Shown: positions 26,292 through 35,036 of the stretch, piece after piece
Layout of the letters: every line of letters starts with the position of its first letter
Numbering within the stretch: position 1 is the first letter of the stretch
Source of the DNA: Allocatelliglobosispora scoriae
GTDB lineage: Bacteria > Actinomycetota > Actinomycetes > Mycobacteriales > Micromonosporaceae
DNA length: 64,000 bases
NCBI RefSeq assembly: GCF_014204945.1
Contig: NZ_JACHMN010000003.1
Span: forward strand, 186,001 to 250,000
Direction: 5' to 3'
The notes under the pieces: generated by a model
Told to the model about the DNA's origin: nothing
Database searches by the model: none
The model's input: only the letters and a program-made list of their open reading frames with translations
Made by a program: the position numbers and the translations under genes

Positions 26292-26882
26292 ATGGAGAAA
26301 ATCATCGTTCACACCGGCACGGCGATCCCGCTGCGCCGATCCAACGTGGACACGGATCAGATCATCCCGGCGGTCTACCTCAAGCGGGTGACCCGGACTG
26401 GATTCGAGGACGGGCTCTTCAGCGCCTGGCGTGAGGACCCGGAGTTCGTGCTCAACAACCCGGCCTACGCGGGGGCCTCCGTGCTCATCGCCGGGCCGGA
26501 GTTCGGCACCGGCTCGTCCCGGGAGCACGCCGTCTGGGCGCTCAACGACTACGGGTTCCGGGTCGTCATCTCGCCCCGTTTCGGTGACATCTTCCGTGGC
26601 AACTCCCTCAAGCAGGGTCTGCTCACGATCGAGCTGCCGGCCGACGCGGTGGAGCAGCTGTGGGCGCGGACCGAGGCCGACCCGACCGCCACGGTCACCG
26701 TGGACCTGGAGTCGCTCACGGTCACCGCGGGCGACCTGTCGTGGGCCTTCGAGCTGGATCCGTTTGCCCGCTGGCGCATCATGGAGGGCCTCGACGACAT
26801 CGGACTGACGCTGCGCAACGAGGCGGCGATCACCGAGTTCGAGACCCACCGCAACGCGTTCAGCCCCAAGGTCGCCGTCTAG
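26292..26882 (+). CDS. leuD: 3-isopropylmalate dehydratase small subunit
   Basis: LeuD of 196 residues, the swivelling partner of LeuC. Signatures are [17 protein letters not shown] near the N-terminus, [17 protein letters not shown] carrying the substrate-binding Ser/Arg, and [15 protein letters not shown]. Full length. It is co-transcribed with leuC and followed by a long G-rich palindrome before hupB. Confidence 0.96.
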   Translation: MEKIIVHTGTAIPLRRSNVDTDQIIPAVYLKRVTRTGFEDGLFSAWREDPEFVLNNPAYAGASVLIAGPEFGTGSSREHAVWALNDYGFRVVISPRFGDIFRGNSLKQGLLTIELPADAVEQLWARTEADPTATVTVDLESLTVTAGDLSWAFELDPFARWRIMEGLDDIGLTLRNEAAITEFETHRNAFSPKVAV

Positions 26883-26913
26883 GTTCCAGCGCGCAGCGCC
26901 TTCCCCGCACCGC

Positions 26914-26962
26914 TTTTGGGGGGTCGTTTCCACCGCATCACGGTGGAAACGACCCCCCAAAA
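26914..26962. repeat. Long palindrome between leuD and hupB
   Basis: Perfect inverted repeat with 22-base arms (TTTTGGGGGGTCGTTTCC... and its complement) around a 5-base loop. It lies 31 bases after leuD. The arms begin and end with T or A runs, so RNA from either strand would end its stem with U residues. A terminator for leuCD is likely. The rest of the spacer to 27157 shows nothing beyond the hupB leader. Confidence 0.75.
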
Positions 26963-27157
26963 CCGTTCCCGGCGCATCTCCTTGCCCCCGTGCGGAGTTC
27001 TCCTGAAGAGCCTGACGCAATGTGGATTCGCGCAAAGCCGTGTCTTCAGGCGACACAATGCCGTTTTTCTGGCAGTTGTTTGTATATGCGTCACGTAAGG
27101 CTTACGGTGCGCGAAGAATGACTGGCACAGGTCCAGTAGGGAAAACGGAGGAAAGCC

Positions 27158-27790
27158 GTGAACAAGGCCGAGCTCGTCGAGGCGCTCGCCGCCCGGTTGG
27201 GGGATAAGAAGACCGCCGCCGCAGCGCTCGACGCCATCATCACCGAGATCCAGACCGCCGTGACCAAGGGCGACAAGGTGTCGCTGACCGGCTTCGGTGT
27301 CTTCGAGAAGCGGGCGCGCGCCGCGCGGACCGCACGCAATCCGCGTACGGGTGAGGCGGTCAAGGTTCCGAAGACCTCGGTTCCCGCGTTCCGCGCGGGC
27401 GCCGCCTTCAAGGAGACCGTGGCGAGCGGCAAGGGCGCGGCGTCGCCCGCGAAGAAGGCCGCCGCGAAGAAGGCCGCACCGGCGAAGAAGTCGGTCGCCA
27501 AGTCGGCGCCCGCCAAGAAGACGGCTGCCAAGTCCGCACCCGCGAACAAGGCCGTGACCAAGAAGGCGACCCCGGCGGCGAAGGCCACCAAGGCCGCAAC
27601 CAAGTCTGCCACCAAGGCCGCTCCGGCCAAGAAGGTGACCGTGGCGGCGGCCAAGGCTGCTCCGGCCAAGAAGGTCGCCACCAAGGCTGCGGCTGCTGTT
27701 CCGGCCAAGAAGGCTCCGGCCGCCAAGAAGGTCGTGGCTGCTCCTGCCAAGGCTGCGGCGGCGAAGAAGGCTCCTGCTCGGAAGCGTTAG
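27158..27790 (+). CDS. hupB: HU-type nucleoid protein with lysine/alanine-rich tail
   Basis: Residues 1 to about 92 are a complete HU domain ([53 protein letters not shown]). The remaining 118 residues are built of AKK, PAKK and AKKA repeats, like the histone H1-like tail of mycobacterial HupB. It compacts and protects DNA; the basic tail adds non-specific binding. The start is GTG 27158 after GGAGGAAAG. It follows leuCD as in mycobacteria. The K/A repeats are low complexity at DNA level, so the tail length may vary between strains. Confidence 0.95.
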   Translation: MNKAELVEALAARLGDKKTAAAALDAIITEIQTAVTKGDKVSLTGFGVFEKRARAARTARNPRTGEAVKVPKTSVPAFRAGAAFKETVASGKGAASPAKKAAAKKAAPAKKSVAKSAPAKKTAAKSAPANKAVTKKATPAAKATKAATKSATKAAPAKKVTVAAAKAAPAKKVATKAAAAVPAKKAPAAKKVVAAPAKAAAAKKAPARKR

Positions 27791-27803
27791 TTCGTCCTGG
27801 TTC

Positions 27804-27839
27804 CGTGAGGGGCGTGGCTGTTCTGCCACGTCCCTCACG
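27804..27839. terminator. Terminator between convergent hupB and CHAD genes
   Basis: A stem of about 15 base pairs (CGTGAGGGGCGTGGC with GCCACGTCCCTCACG, one G-T pair) and a TGTTCT loop, followed by CTTGTTT on the plus strand. It starts 13 bases after the hupB stop. Confidence 0.85.
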
Positions 27840-27875
27840 CTTGTTTCGGGGTCGGTTCGGGGGTTCCGGCGGTCC

Positions 27876-28682
27876 TTACCGGTGGGGGTCGAGGATCGCG
27901 GTCAGCTCGCGGTTCTCGCAGCGTTTCCAGACCCGGGGGTACGCCTTGCGCAGCCTCCCGGCCGTGGCCGCCTCCCGTACGTACAGGGCTTCGGCGACCG
28001 CGGGATCGGCTGCCAGTGCCCGCCAGGCGTCCGCGGCCGTGTTGGCGTCCTGGTGCTCGCCAAGGAGGTCCTGACACCTGGCGAGGGCCCGGGTGAGGGC
28101 CTCGTCGAAGCCGGTCGCCTCCAGGGCGTAGCGGGCCTGCTTGGTGCGGATGCGCAGATTGTGCCAGCGCTCCACCGGGTCGTGCGGCCGGATCGTCCTG
28201 GCCCGGCTCGTCAGGCGCTGCCAGGGCTTGGCGAGCAGCGGTGGCAGGATCGCGGCGGCGCTGAAGTGGGCGACGCGGAGGAAGGGAATCGGCTCCGCCA
28301 GCCTCGCCAGGAGCGCGTGGTGGGGCTCCGACGCCAGGTACGCGGCGGCTGCGGCGTCGGCGTGGTCCTTGGTCTGCCGGAGCTTTCGGGCGATCTCCTC
28401 GGTGCCCGTGAGCTGGTGGTCGGCGAGGCGTTCGAGGAGGACCTCGGCGTCTCGGGCGGGGCCGAGGGCGTCGGCGAGGTCGCGTAAGCCGGTCCTTACC
28501 GGGGTGGACCAGTGGGGGTCCAGCAGGGGCTCGAAGGTGCGCAGGGTGGAGCGCAATCGGCGGGAGGCGACCCGCAGCCGGTGCGCCAGGGTGTCGCCGG
28601 GCGGGACCCGGGGCGAGTGGAGTTGGCCGACCGAGCGGGTCAGGGACTCGACCAGGACGGCTGCAGCGGTGGGTCCGGGCAT
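27876..28682 (-). CDS. CHAD domain protein
   Basis: A 268-residue protein consisting almost wholly of a CHAD domain, an alpha-helical fold that binds polyphosphate through conserved His and basic residues. Two such stretches are HRLRVASRRLRSTLRTFEP and RWHNLRIRTKQARYALEA. It begins 12 bases after ppk1 on the same strand, so it probably acts with polyphosphate made by Ppk1, perhaps as a granule-bound protein. No CYTH phosphatase domain is attached. Confidence 0.88.
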   Translation of the reverse strand: MPGPTAAAVLVESLTRSVGQLHSPRVPPGDTLAHRLRVASRRLRSTLRTFEPLLDPHWSTPVRTGLRDLADALGPARDAEVLLERLADHQLTGTEEIARKLRQTKDHADAAAAAYLASEPHHALLARLAEPIPFLRVAHFSAAAILPPLLAKPWQRLTSRARTIRPHDPVERWHNLRIRTKQARYALEATGFDEALTRALARCQDLLGEHQDANTAADAWRALAADPAVAEALYVREAATAGRLRKAYPRVWKRCENRELTAILDPHR

Positions 28683-28694
28683 GGCGGCCCGGCC

Positions 28695-30905
28695 TCAGAC
28701 CGCTTGCGAGCGGGCCTGGAGCAGCTGCTGGAGGTCGGCGAGGCGGCCTTCTACTGTGGAGGAGCGGCGGGTCCAGACGCCGTCGGCGCCCAGATCGAAG
28801 CCGTCCGTGGTCTCGGCGAGGGCGGCGGTGAAGACCTCGCTGAGCTCGGTGACGGCGGTCTTGTCGGTGATCCTGATGATGGCCTCGACCCGGCCGTCCA
28901 GGTTCCGGCGCATCATGTCGGCGGAGCCGAGCCACCACTGCGAGGCGGCGCCCCGGCCGAAGCGGAAGACGCGGGAGTGCTCCAGGAAGCGGCCCAGGAT
29001 GGAGCGGACCCGGATCGTCTCGCTCAACCCCGGTACGCCAGGGCGCAGCGAGCACATGCCCCGGACGATGAGGTCGACCCGGGTTCCCGCCTGCGACGCC
29101 CGGTAGAGGCCGTCCACGATCGGCTCGTCGACGAGCGAGTTCACCTTGAACTGGATGAGCCCCTTGTCGCCCTTGGCCGCCTGGGCCTCGATGAGCTCCA
29201 GCAAGCCGTCCCGGACACCCCGGGGCGAGGTGAGCAGGCGGCGATAGGAGGCGGGCCGACCGTATCCGGTGAGGTGGTTGAAGAGCTCCGTCAGGTCCGC
29301 GCCGACCTCGGGATCGGCGGTCAGCAGGCCGAAGTCCTCATAGAGCCTGGCCGTCTTGGGGTGGTAGTTACCCGTGCCGACGTGGCCGTAGCGGCGCAGG
29401 ACGGCCCCCTCCTGGCGTACCACCAGGGCGATTTTTGCATGGGTTTTCAGGCCGACCAGGCCGTAGACGACGTGGCAGCCGGCCCGCTCCAGCGTGCGCG
29501 CCCACCCGATGTTGGCCCACTCGTCGAAGCGCGCCTTCACCTCGACCACGACGACGACCTGCTTGCCCGCCTCGGCGGCGTCGACGAGCGCGTCGACGAT
29601 CGGGGAGTCGCCGGAGGTGCGGTAGAGGGTCAGCTTGATCGCGAGCACGTGCGGGTCGATCGCCGCCTGCTCGATGAAGCGCTGCACGCTCGTGGAGAAC
29701 GAGTGGTAGGGGTGGTGCACCAGGATGTCGCCGTCGCGCAGCACGCTGAAGACGCTGCGTTCGCCGTCGCGCAGGCGCGGATGCGTCGCCGGGGCGAAGA
29801 TCTTGTCCTTGAGGTCGGGCCGGTCGGTCTCGTTGTAGACCTGCCAGAGGCCGGAGAGGTCGAGCAGGCCGGGAACCCGCTGCACGGCCCGGGGCTGCAC
29901 GTCGAGCTCGCGGATGAGCGTCTCCAGCAGGTGCTCCGACATGTGCTCGGCGACCTCCAGACGCACCGGCAGCCCGAACCGGCGCCGGGCCAGCTCGCGC
30001 TCCAGCGCCTGCAGCAGGTCCTCGTCGCGGTCCTCGTCGAGATCGACCTCGGCGTTGCGGGTGACCCGGAAGAGGTGCTGCTCGACGATCGCGACACCCG
30101 GGAAGAGCTGGGCCAGGTGCACCGCGATGAGCGCCTCCACCGGCAGGAACCGGCCGGGCGTCAGCGCGACGAGGCGCGGCACGTTCGCCGGAACCTTGAC
30201 CCTGGCGAAGAGCTCGCCCTCCTTCTCCGGGTCGCGCAGCGAGACGGCGAGGTTGAGGGAGAGCCCGGAGATATAGGGGAACGGGTGCGCGGGGTCCACC
30301 GCGAGCGGGGTGAGCACCGGGAAGACGTGGTCGTGGAAGTAGGTCGCGAGGCGGTCGCGCTCGGCGCTCGTCAGGTTCTCCCAGCGCTCGATGACGATGC
30401 CCTGCTGCGCCAGGAGCGGTCCGACCTGGTCGGCGAAGCAGGCGGCGTGCCGTGCCACCAGCTCGGTCGTCGCCTCGGCGACGTGGTCGACCTGCTGGCG
30501 CGGCGGCAGCCGGTCGGCGCCGCGGACCGGCAGGCCGGTCTGCACCCGCCGCTGCAGCGCGGCGATGCGGACCATGAAGAACTCGTCGAGGTTGGTGGCG
30601 AAGATGGCGAGGAACTTCGCCCGCTCCAGCAGCGGTGTCCGGGCATCCTCGGCGAGCGCCAGCACGCGCGCGTTGAAGTCGAGCCAGGAGATCTCGCGGT
30701 TGAAGAACCGCCCCTCGGGCAGTTCCGGGGTCACGACAGTCTCCGGGAGCGGTTTCGAGGGAGGTGTCGCCTTCGCCATCTCCTCATCTTGGACCGTCAC
30801 CGGCGTCGGTGGGTCGCCAATCGTAGGCTTCTGCCCGCTGCCGATCCTGCGGGGGCGTCCAGGGGTCCTGCCGGTGCCGGTCACCGGCACAGGTTGACGG
30901 ACCAT
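28695..30905 (-). CDS. ppk1: Polyphosphate kinase 1
   Basis: Ppk1 makes polyphosphate from ATP. The 736-residue protein has the N-terminal helical domain ([33 protein letters not shown]) and two phospholipase-D-like catalytic domains. The expected phospho-His is in [10 protein letters not shown], and [15 protein letters not shown] and [18 protein letters not shown] are typical. The start is ATG 30905 without an obvious ribosome site. The first 42 residues are low complexity, and a second ATG (30779) preceded by GAGGAG is possible. The CHAD gene follows immediately. A small OB-like gene and cofC lie upstream on the same strand. Confidence 0.95.
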   Translation of the reverse strand: MVRQPVPVTGTGRTPGRPRRIGSGQKPTIGDPPTPVTVQDEEMAKATPPSKPLPETVVTPELPEGRFFNREISWLDFNARVLALAEDARTPLLERAKFLAIFATNLDEFFMVRIAALQRRVQTGLPVRGADRLPPRQQVDHVAEATTELVARHAACFADQVGPLLAQQGIVIERWENLTSAERDRLATYFHDHVFPVLTPLAVDPAHPFPYISGLSLNLAVSLRDPEKEGELFARVKVPANVPRLVALTPGRFLPVEALIAVHLAQLFPGVAIVEQHLFRVTRNAEVDLDEDRDEDLLQALERELARRRFGLPVRLEVAEHMSEHLLETLIRELDVQPRAVQRVPGLLDLSGLWQVYNETDRPDLKDKIFAPATHPRLRDGERSVFSVLRDGDILVHHPYHSFSTSVQRFIEQAAIDPHVLAIKLTLYRTSGDSPIVDALVDAAEAGKQVVVVVEVKARFDEWANIGWARTLERAGCHVVYGLVGLKTHAKIALVVRQEGAVLRRYGHVGTGNYHPKTARLYEDFGLLTADPEVGADLTELFNHLTGYGRPASYRRLLTSPRGVRDGLLELIEAQAAKGDKGLIQFKVNSLVDEPIVDGLYRASQAGTRVDLIVRGMCSLRPGVPGLSETIRVRSILGRFLEHSRVFRFGRGAASQWWLGSADMMRRNLDGRVEAIIRITDKTAVTELSEVFTAALAETTDGFDLGADGVWTRRSSTVEGRLADLQQLLQARSQAV

Positions 30906-30928
30906 GGTGAAGGGAAGGTGAACACGAG

Positions 30929-31123
30929 TTACATGGTGGGCAGCGTCACCATGCTGATGTTTCCGTCGCCGTCACTCTCCAGCCGCAGTCGCTGGCCGAC
31001 GCGGAGCAGCCGCAGACCGCCCGCGGCGAACGCGGCGCCGTCGAAGGCGACCGGCGTGCCGTCGTCGAGCAGCACGGTGCCGCTGCGGGTGTCCGGTTCG
31101 AAGCTCGCGACGGTGCCCTGCAT
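30929..31123 (-). CDS. Small OB-fold (cold-shock-like) protein
   Basis: A 64-residue protein resembling a cold-shock/OB domain: [20 protein letters not shown], then [20 protein letters not shown], ending ISMVTLPTM. The usual RNA-binding aromatics of CspA are mostly absent, so nucleic-acid binding is doubtful. An in-frame GTG at 31132 would add three residues. It starts about 10 bases after cofC and lies 23 bases before ppk1, all on the minus strand, so the four genes cofC to CHAD may form one unit. Confidence 0.65.
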   Translation of the reverse strand: MQGTVASFEPDTRSGTVLLDDGTPVAFDGAAFAAGGLRLLRVGQRLRLESDGDGNISMVTLPTM

Positions 31124-31133
31124 GTCCCGCACG

Positions 31134-31709
31134 CTACAGGTCGAGGCCCAGCATCCGGGCCCGGGCCAGGTCCGCCGGCGTATCCACGTCGTGCCGCAGC
31201 GTCGGCCAGTCGCCGGTCAGGGCGGTCGCGCCGCTGCCCGCGTGCGCCGCCGCCGAGCCAGGTCCGAACCTCGGCTCCAACCGGTCCCCGCGCACCGCGC
31301 CCAGCAGCACGGTCCCCGTCCCCTCGGCGTCGGCGACGAACCACCGGGGGTACGCCGACCCCGCCGCCAGTGCCGCGTCCAGCTCGACCGGGACCAGGGC
31401 GCCCACGTCGCCGAGGAGCGCCGCCACGGGCCCGGTCTCGGTGTTGGCGGCGGCCCGGATCGCGGCGTTGAGCCCGCCACCGGGGTCGGCCGTGATCTCC
31501 GCACCCATCGCACCGAGCACGCTCGAAGCTTCCGCGTCCCCGGTCACCACGACGACCCGGCCGACCTCGGACGCCTTCAACGCCGCCTCGACGGTGCCGA
31601 CCGCCAGCGCCAGGACGAGCCGGTCGTGGTCCAGGTGCGGTGCCGCCCCGCGCAGCCGCGACTTGCCGTCGGCGAGCGATTTCAGCGGCACCACCACCGT
31701 CCACGTCAC
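31134..31709 (-). CDS. cofC: 2-phospho-L-lactate/phosphoenolpyruvate guanylyltransferase
   Basis: CofC/FbiD of 191 residues, which activates phospholactate or phosphoenolpyruvate with GTP for coenzyme F420 synthesis. Typical parts are VVVPLKSLADGKSRLRG, VVVTGDAEASSVLGAMGAE, GGGLNAAIRAA and the late WPTLRHDVDTPADL. It corresponds to Rv2983, next to ppk1 there too. The gene is divergent from a PemK-like gene, and a perfect palindrome occupies the promoter region between them. Confidence 0.9.
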   Translation of the reverse strand: MTWTVVVPLKSLADGKSRLRGAAPHLDHDRLVLALAVGTVEAALKASEVGRVVVVTGDAEASSVLGAMGAEITADPGGGLNAAIRAAANTETGPVAALLGDVGALVPVELDAALAAGSAYPRWFVADAEGTGTVLLGAVRGDRLEPRFGPGSAAAHAGSGATALTGDWPTLRHDVDTPADLARARMLGLDL

Positions 31710-31725
31710 CTGACCAGTATGTCAG

Positions 31726-31770
31726 CGCCCCCATCGCACCAACTCTTCAAGAGTTGGTGCGATGGGGGCG
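31726..31770. repeat. CAACTCTTCAAGAGTTG-family palindrome in a divergent promoter
   Basis: Perfect inverted repeat with 22-base arms around a single central C, extending the shared core CAACTCTTCAAGAGTTG with gene-specific flanks (CGCCCCCATCG). Unlike the other copies it lies between two divergent genes (cofC start 31709, pemK-like start 31797). There it cannot serve as a 3' terminator for either of them. It could act as an operator or attenuator, or be a mobile repeat that happened to land there. Confidence 0.75.
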
Positions 31771-31796
31771 AGGGCCGGGCGGGCGGGGGATAGCCT

Positions 31797-32273
31797 GTGG
31801 CGATGTTCTGGTGGGTTGTGGGAATCCTCGTCGTGGCGCTCGCCGCCGTTTATGTGGTCGCTCGGCTCCGCAAGGGGGCTCCGTCGGGTGGACGCCGCCC
31901 GGTGCCGAGGCCGCCGTCGAAGCGGCCGCCGACGAAGCCGGTCGAGAAGGGGCCGACGACCGGCCCGCAGCCGGGGGAGATCTGGTGGGCCGACGTGCCT
32001 TACGAGGACGGCACCGGCCACAAGGTGCGGCCCTGCCTCGTGGTGCGCAACGGACGCAGCGTCATCGAGGTACTCAAGATCACTAGTCAGGACCAGAGCG
32101 ATCGGCAGGACCACGTGCGGATCACCACGAAGACGTGGGACCCCAACGCCGATCACGACAGCTACCTCGACCTGACCGACCCGATCCCGGTGCAGGTGGC
32201 GGCGTTCGAGGACAGGGCCGGGACCCTGGATGCGCCCACGTGGCAGAAGGTACGCAAGCTCCACTCGCTCTAG
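31797..32273 (+). CDS. Membrane-anchored PemK/MazF-like protein
   Basis: A 158-residue protein. An N-terminal membrane helix (FWWVVGILVVALAAVYVVAR) and a basic P/K-rich linker lead to a PemK/MazF-type fold (QPGEIWWADVPYEDGTGHKVRPCLVVRN, given here in parts: PGEIWWADVPYEDG and HKVRPCLVV). MazF/PemK toxins are mRNA endonucleases. This one would be tethered to the membrane and no antitoxin gene is adjacent, so a toxin role is uncertain. GTG 31797, six bases after GGGGGA, is chosen; ATG 31803 is possible. A repeat-based hairpin follows. Confidence 0.8.
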   Translation: MAMFWWVVGILVVALAAVYVVARLRKGAPSGGRRPVPRPPSKRPPTKPVEKGPTTGPQPGEIWWADVPYEDGTGHKVRPCLVVRNGRSVIEVLKITSQDQSDRQDHVRITTKTWDPNADHDSYLDLTDPIPVQVAAFEDRAGTLDAPTWQKVRKLHSL

Positions 32274-32281
32274 CCGTCCCC

Positions 32282-32318
32282 TCTTTAGGGCCAACTCTTC
32301 AAGAGTTGGCCCTAAAGA
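32282..32318. terminator. CAACTCTTCAAGAGTTG-family hairpin between convergent genes
   Basis: Perfect inverted repeat with 18-base arms (TCTTTAGGGCCAACTCTT and its complement) around one central C. It lies nine bases after the PemK-like stop and 12 before the stop of the minus-strand gene. It shares its 17-base core with copies at 31740, 46795, 46856 and 60244. The position fits a bidirectional terminator. Confidence 0.75.
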
Positions 32319-32329
32319 AACGGGGGAAC

Positions 32330-33079
32330 CTAGCGGCGGCGGAGGCGGGGGAGGCCGATCAGGCCCAGGGCTGCCGTGGCGAGTACGGCGATCAGGGGCA
32401 GCGGGCTCGACGGCGCCGACGGGGCGTATCCGCCTGCGGTGCCGGACTTCTCGTACGCGGAGCCCGGCTGCTTGTCGGCGTAACGGTCGTGGACCAGCCG
32501 CTGGTAGTCGGCGACCGCCATACCGGTGCCCACGGCGGAGCGGGCGTCGGCGTTGAGCGGGACGACCCGGTCGCCGCGCAGGGCGTACCAACCGTTGATC
32601 TGCGGTTCTTGAAAGAGCACCGCCCCGCTGCCGGCGGCCGCCGCGTAGCGCGCCTCGTCGTTGCCGGAGGCGATGTTCACCACCGACCAGCCGGTGGCGG
32701 AGGGCGCGGCCCAGACCGACGCGGACCTGCCGTCGGCCGAGGTCGCGGTGGTCGCGACATACTGCAGCACCGCGACCGGCGCCGACCCCGAGCGGACGAA
32801 GGCCGGGTTCAGGCTGTAGACGGCGATCGGGGCACCGCCGAGGGTCGGTGCGGCGGTGCCGGCCGGTGCGGCGAGGCCGGTTCCGCTCGTCGCACCGGCG
32901 CCGGTGGCGGCGAAGAAGCGGCCGAGAGCGGTGATCGTGGCCGGTGCGGCGGCGGCCCGGCTCGCGGCGGTGAGATCGGCGGCGGCGGGAGCGGTGGGTC
33001 CGCCGGCCGCGGCGGGAGCGGCGAGGGCGAGTGCGGCGACGATGCCGAGGCCGAGGCCCCAGCGCAGGGTGGTGGACAT
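32330..33079 (-). CDS. Exported, C-terminally anchored protein of unknown function
   Basis: A 249-residue protein with an N-terminal signal peptide (about residues 1-25, LGIVAALALAAPAAAGG). An A/T-rich region and a folded middle part (about residues 80-210, with GWSVVNIASGNDEARYAAAA and INGWYALRGDRVVPL) follow. The C-terminus has a membrane helix followed by PRLRRR. There is no LPxTG. It starts four bases after the secreted cysteine protease gene, so the two are almost certainly co-expressed. It may be a surface partner, substrate or inhibitor of that protease. Confidence 0.6.
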   Translation of the reverse strand: MSTTLRWGLGLGIVAALALAAPAAAGGPTAPAAADLTAASRAAAAPATITALGRFFAATGAGATSGTGLAAPAGTAAPTLGGAPIAVYSLNPAFVRSGSAPVAVLQYVATTATSADGRSASVWAAPSATGWSVVNIASGNDEARYAAAAGSGAVLFQEPQINGWYALRGDRVVPLNADARSAVGTGMAVADYQRLVHDRYADKQPGSAYEKSGTAGGYAPSAPSSPLPLIAVLATAALGLIGLPRLRRR

Positions 33080-33083
33080 GGCC

Positions 33084-33740
33084 TCACGCGCCGATCTGGT
33101 AGAGGGAGTGGGTCCAGAAGAAGGAGCTGTTGTTGACGTAATAGCTCCAGGTGCCCCAGTTGTAGCGGCTCGACGAGGCCCACGGGTTGCCCCAGTAGAC
33201 CCAGCTCTGGCTCTTGTCGTAGCCGTAGATCACCATCATGTGGCCGCCGCCGGACTGCCACTGGATCCGTGTGATGATCGGCCGGAGCGCCTCGATCTCG
33301 TTCACGACGGTGTTGTAGGAGAGGTACCCGTTGTAGTAATAGCCCGGGTCGATCCCGATCGCCGCGAACGCCGTCTGGTCGTTGCCGAGGGTCGCCTGGT
33401 TGTTGGGGCAGGACGAGTTCATCGACCGGTTGAAGGCGAGGTTGCAGAATTGGTTCTGGCTGTAGGAGTAGCCGTAGAACGCGGCGACCGTGTTGCCCGA
33501 GGCCGCCCAGCACCAGTTGGAGAGCTGCTGCGCCTGCATGGTGATGTTGAGTTTGCGCCAGGTCGCGGCAACGGCGGCGGCGGGTGCGGCGATCGGGACG
33601 GCGGCGGGGGAGGAGTGCGGGCCGGGCGATCCGGCCAGGGCGGGTGCGCCGGGCAGGGTGAGCGCCGCGAGCATCACGGCGATCACCGTGATGGCTCTGC
33701 TGCGCCGGGCCGGGCCGGGGGTGTGGTTAGACATGCGCAT
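33084..33740 (-). CDS. Secreted papain-like cysteine protease (C39/C70-like)
   Basis: A 218-residue exported protein with a signal peptide (AITVIAVMLAALTLPGAPALA). The protease-like domain has the nucleophile in QQLSNWCWAASGNT, the His in SGGGHMMVIYGYD and a following Asn in WVYWGNPW. This is the Cys-His-Asn order of papain-like peptidases of the C39/AvrRpt2 group. Extra cysteines (NQFCNLAF, NSSCPNN) probably form a disulphide outside the cell. The start is ATG 33740 or 33734; sequence further upstream in the same frame looks non-coding. An anchored protein gene follows four bases later. The HTH gene at 33874 is divergent and could regulate the pair. Confidence 0.8.
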   Translation of the reverse strand: MRMSNHTPGPARRSRAITVIAVMLAALTLPGAPALAGSPGPHSSPAAVPIAAPAAAVAATWRKLNITMQAQQLSNWCWAASGNTVAAFYGYSYSQNQFCNLAFNRSMNSSCPNNQATLGNDQTAFAAIGIDPGYYYNGYLSYNTVVNEIEALRPIITRIQWQSGGGHMMVIYGYDKSQSWVYWGNPWASSSRYNWGTWSYYVNNSSFFWTHSLYQIGA

Positions 33741-33873
33741 ATGGTTTGCGCAGGCAGTGCCATGTATCAATGCCCCGGTGGCGCCCGGGGGCGACTCCGT
33801 GAATCGTGCCCGGCCGGGGGTGGCATTCCGCTGGTCAAAGTGTGAACATTCACAGGGGTTGCTGGAGGTTCGC

Positions 33874-34800
33874 GTGAATAACGGTCGCGATGATCTGGCC
33901 ACGGTGCTGCGCACCGGGCCGTTCCATCATGCGCTGCGCGCCGCCATCGAGGTGCGCGGGCTCGCCCTGCAGCGGATCCAGGCCCGCCTCGCCGAGCAGG
34001 GCCTGCACATCGGCCTCGCCACCCTGAGCTACTGGCAGCAGGGGCGCCGCAGGCCGGAGCGGACCGAGTCGCTGCGCGCGGTCACCGCACTGGAGACGAT
34101 CCTCGGCCTGCCCCCGGCCGCGCTCACCGTCCTGCTCGGCCCGCCGCGCCCGCGCGGCCGGGTGGTCGGTCTACCCCCAGGCTCCCGCCGGTACGCCGAC
34201 CTGGTCGAACCCGCCGAGGCACTGGACCGGATGCTCATCGACCTCGACAACCCCGCCGACGGCCGGCTGCACACGATCAGCCTCTTCGAGGACCTCGACC
34301 TCGGCGCCGCCCGGGACGGCTGGCGCCGCCGCTGCCTGCAGGTGCTCGCCGCACACCAGGAGGTCGACCGCTACGTCACGATCTACGAGGTGGACCCCGG
34401 TGGCGACGCCGCCCGGGTCGAGGTGCGCCCGCTCGCCAACTGCCGCCTGGGTCGCGTACGCCGGGACGTCGCGGCCGGCCTGATCGTGGCGGAGCTCCTC
34501 TTCGACCGGGTCCTGCGCGTCGGCGACACCAACATCATCGAGTACGAGGTGATCGACCGCAGCGGCGTGGAGTGCCCCGGCTACCACCGAGGGGTGCGCT
34601 TCCCGACGAGGCAGCTGGTCCTCCAGGTCCGGTTCCACCCGGATGAGCTGCCGGTCCGCTGCTACCGATTCCAGCAGCGAACGGTGGGCGGCCCCGAAAT
34701 CCACCGGGACGAGCTGACCCTGAGCGGCCACCGAACGGTCCACGTCATAGAGCCCGACCTCCGCCCCGGCATCATCGGCATCCGCTGGGACTGGACGTAA
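33874..34800 (+). CDS. Helix-turn-helix protein, XRE-like, with large C-terminal domain
   Basis: A 308-residue protein. The N-terminal 80 residues look like an XRE-type HTH (GLALQRIQARLAEQGLHIGL followed by SYWQQGRRRPERTESLRAVTAL). After a P/R-rich link comes a domain of about 200 residues with many beta strands (DRYVTIYEVDPGGDAARVEV, RFPTRQLVLQVRFHPDELPV), which I do not recognise. The GTG at 33874 follows GGAGG by five bases. It is divergent from the protease pair, so local regulation is a reasonable guess. A palindromic repeat follows the stop. Confidence 0.75.
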   Translation: MNNGRDDLATVLRTGPFHHALRAAIEVRGLALQRIQARLAEQGLHIGLATLSYWQQGRRRPERTESLRAVTALETILGLPPAALTVLLGPPRPRGRVVGLPPGSRRYADLVEPAEALDRMLIDLDNPADGRLHTISLFEDLDLGAARDGWRRRCLQVLAAHQEVDRYVTIYEVDPGGDAARVEVRPLANCRLGRVRRDVAAGLIVAELLFDRVLRVGDTNIIEYEVIDRSGVECPGYHRGVRFPTRQLVLQVRFHPDELPVRCYRFQQRTVGGPEIHRDELTLSGHRTVHVIEPDLRPGIIGIRWDWT

Positions 34801-34807
34801 CCCCCGA

Positions 34808-34885
34808 AATTCGCGTTGATCAAGGGAAGACTCGCCGCATATCGGGCACCCGAGATGGTGAGTCTTCCCTTGATCAACGCGAATT
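34808..34885. repeat. AATTCGCG palindromic repeat, copy 1
   Basis: A 78-bp element with perfect 26-base arms (AATTCGCGTTGATCAAGG, continuing GAAGACTC, and its complement) and a 26-base asymmetric loop with GCATATCGGGCACCC. It lies seven bases after the HTH gene stop. Three more copies occur at 39003, 40060 and 54132. The arms are AT-richer than the genome. The remaining 150 bases to plsC show only its ribosome site. Confidence 0.9.
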
Positions 34886-35036
34886 GGGGTGAGGGGTCAT
34901 GAAGATCGATTCGTCACGCCCTGGCTGCCATGAGCGAGGGGGCGTGGCATGATTCGTTCACACGCCGGGTGGCTCGTTCGAAGGGGCCGGCTCGCCGGTC
35001 GCGGCGGAGAAGGACCTAGGTGGCAGGGAGGTAGCC

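Noticed and set aside
28512-31793. A 1093-codon plus-strand frame across the ppk1 region
   Set aside because: It is antisense to CHAD, ppk1, the OB-like gene and cofC, all clearly recognisable on the minus strand.
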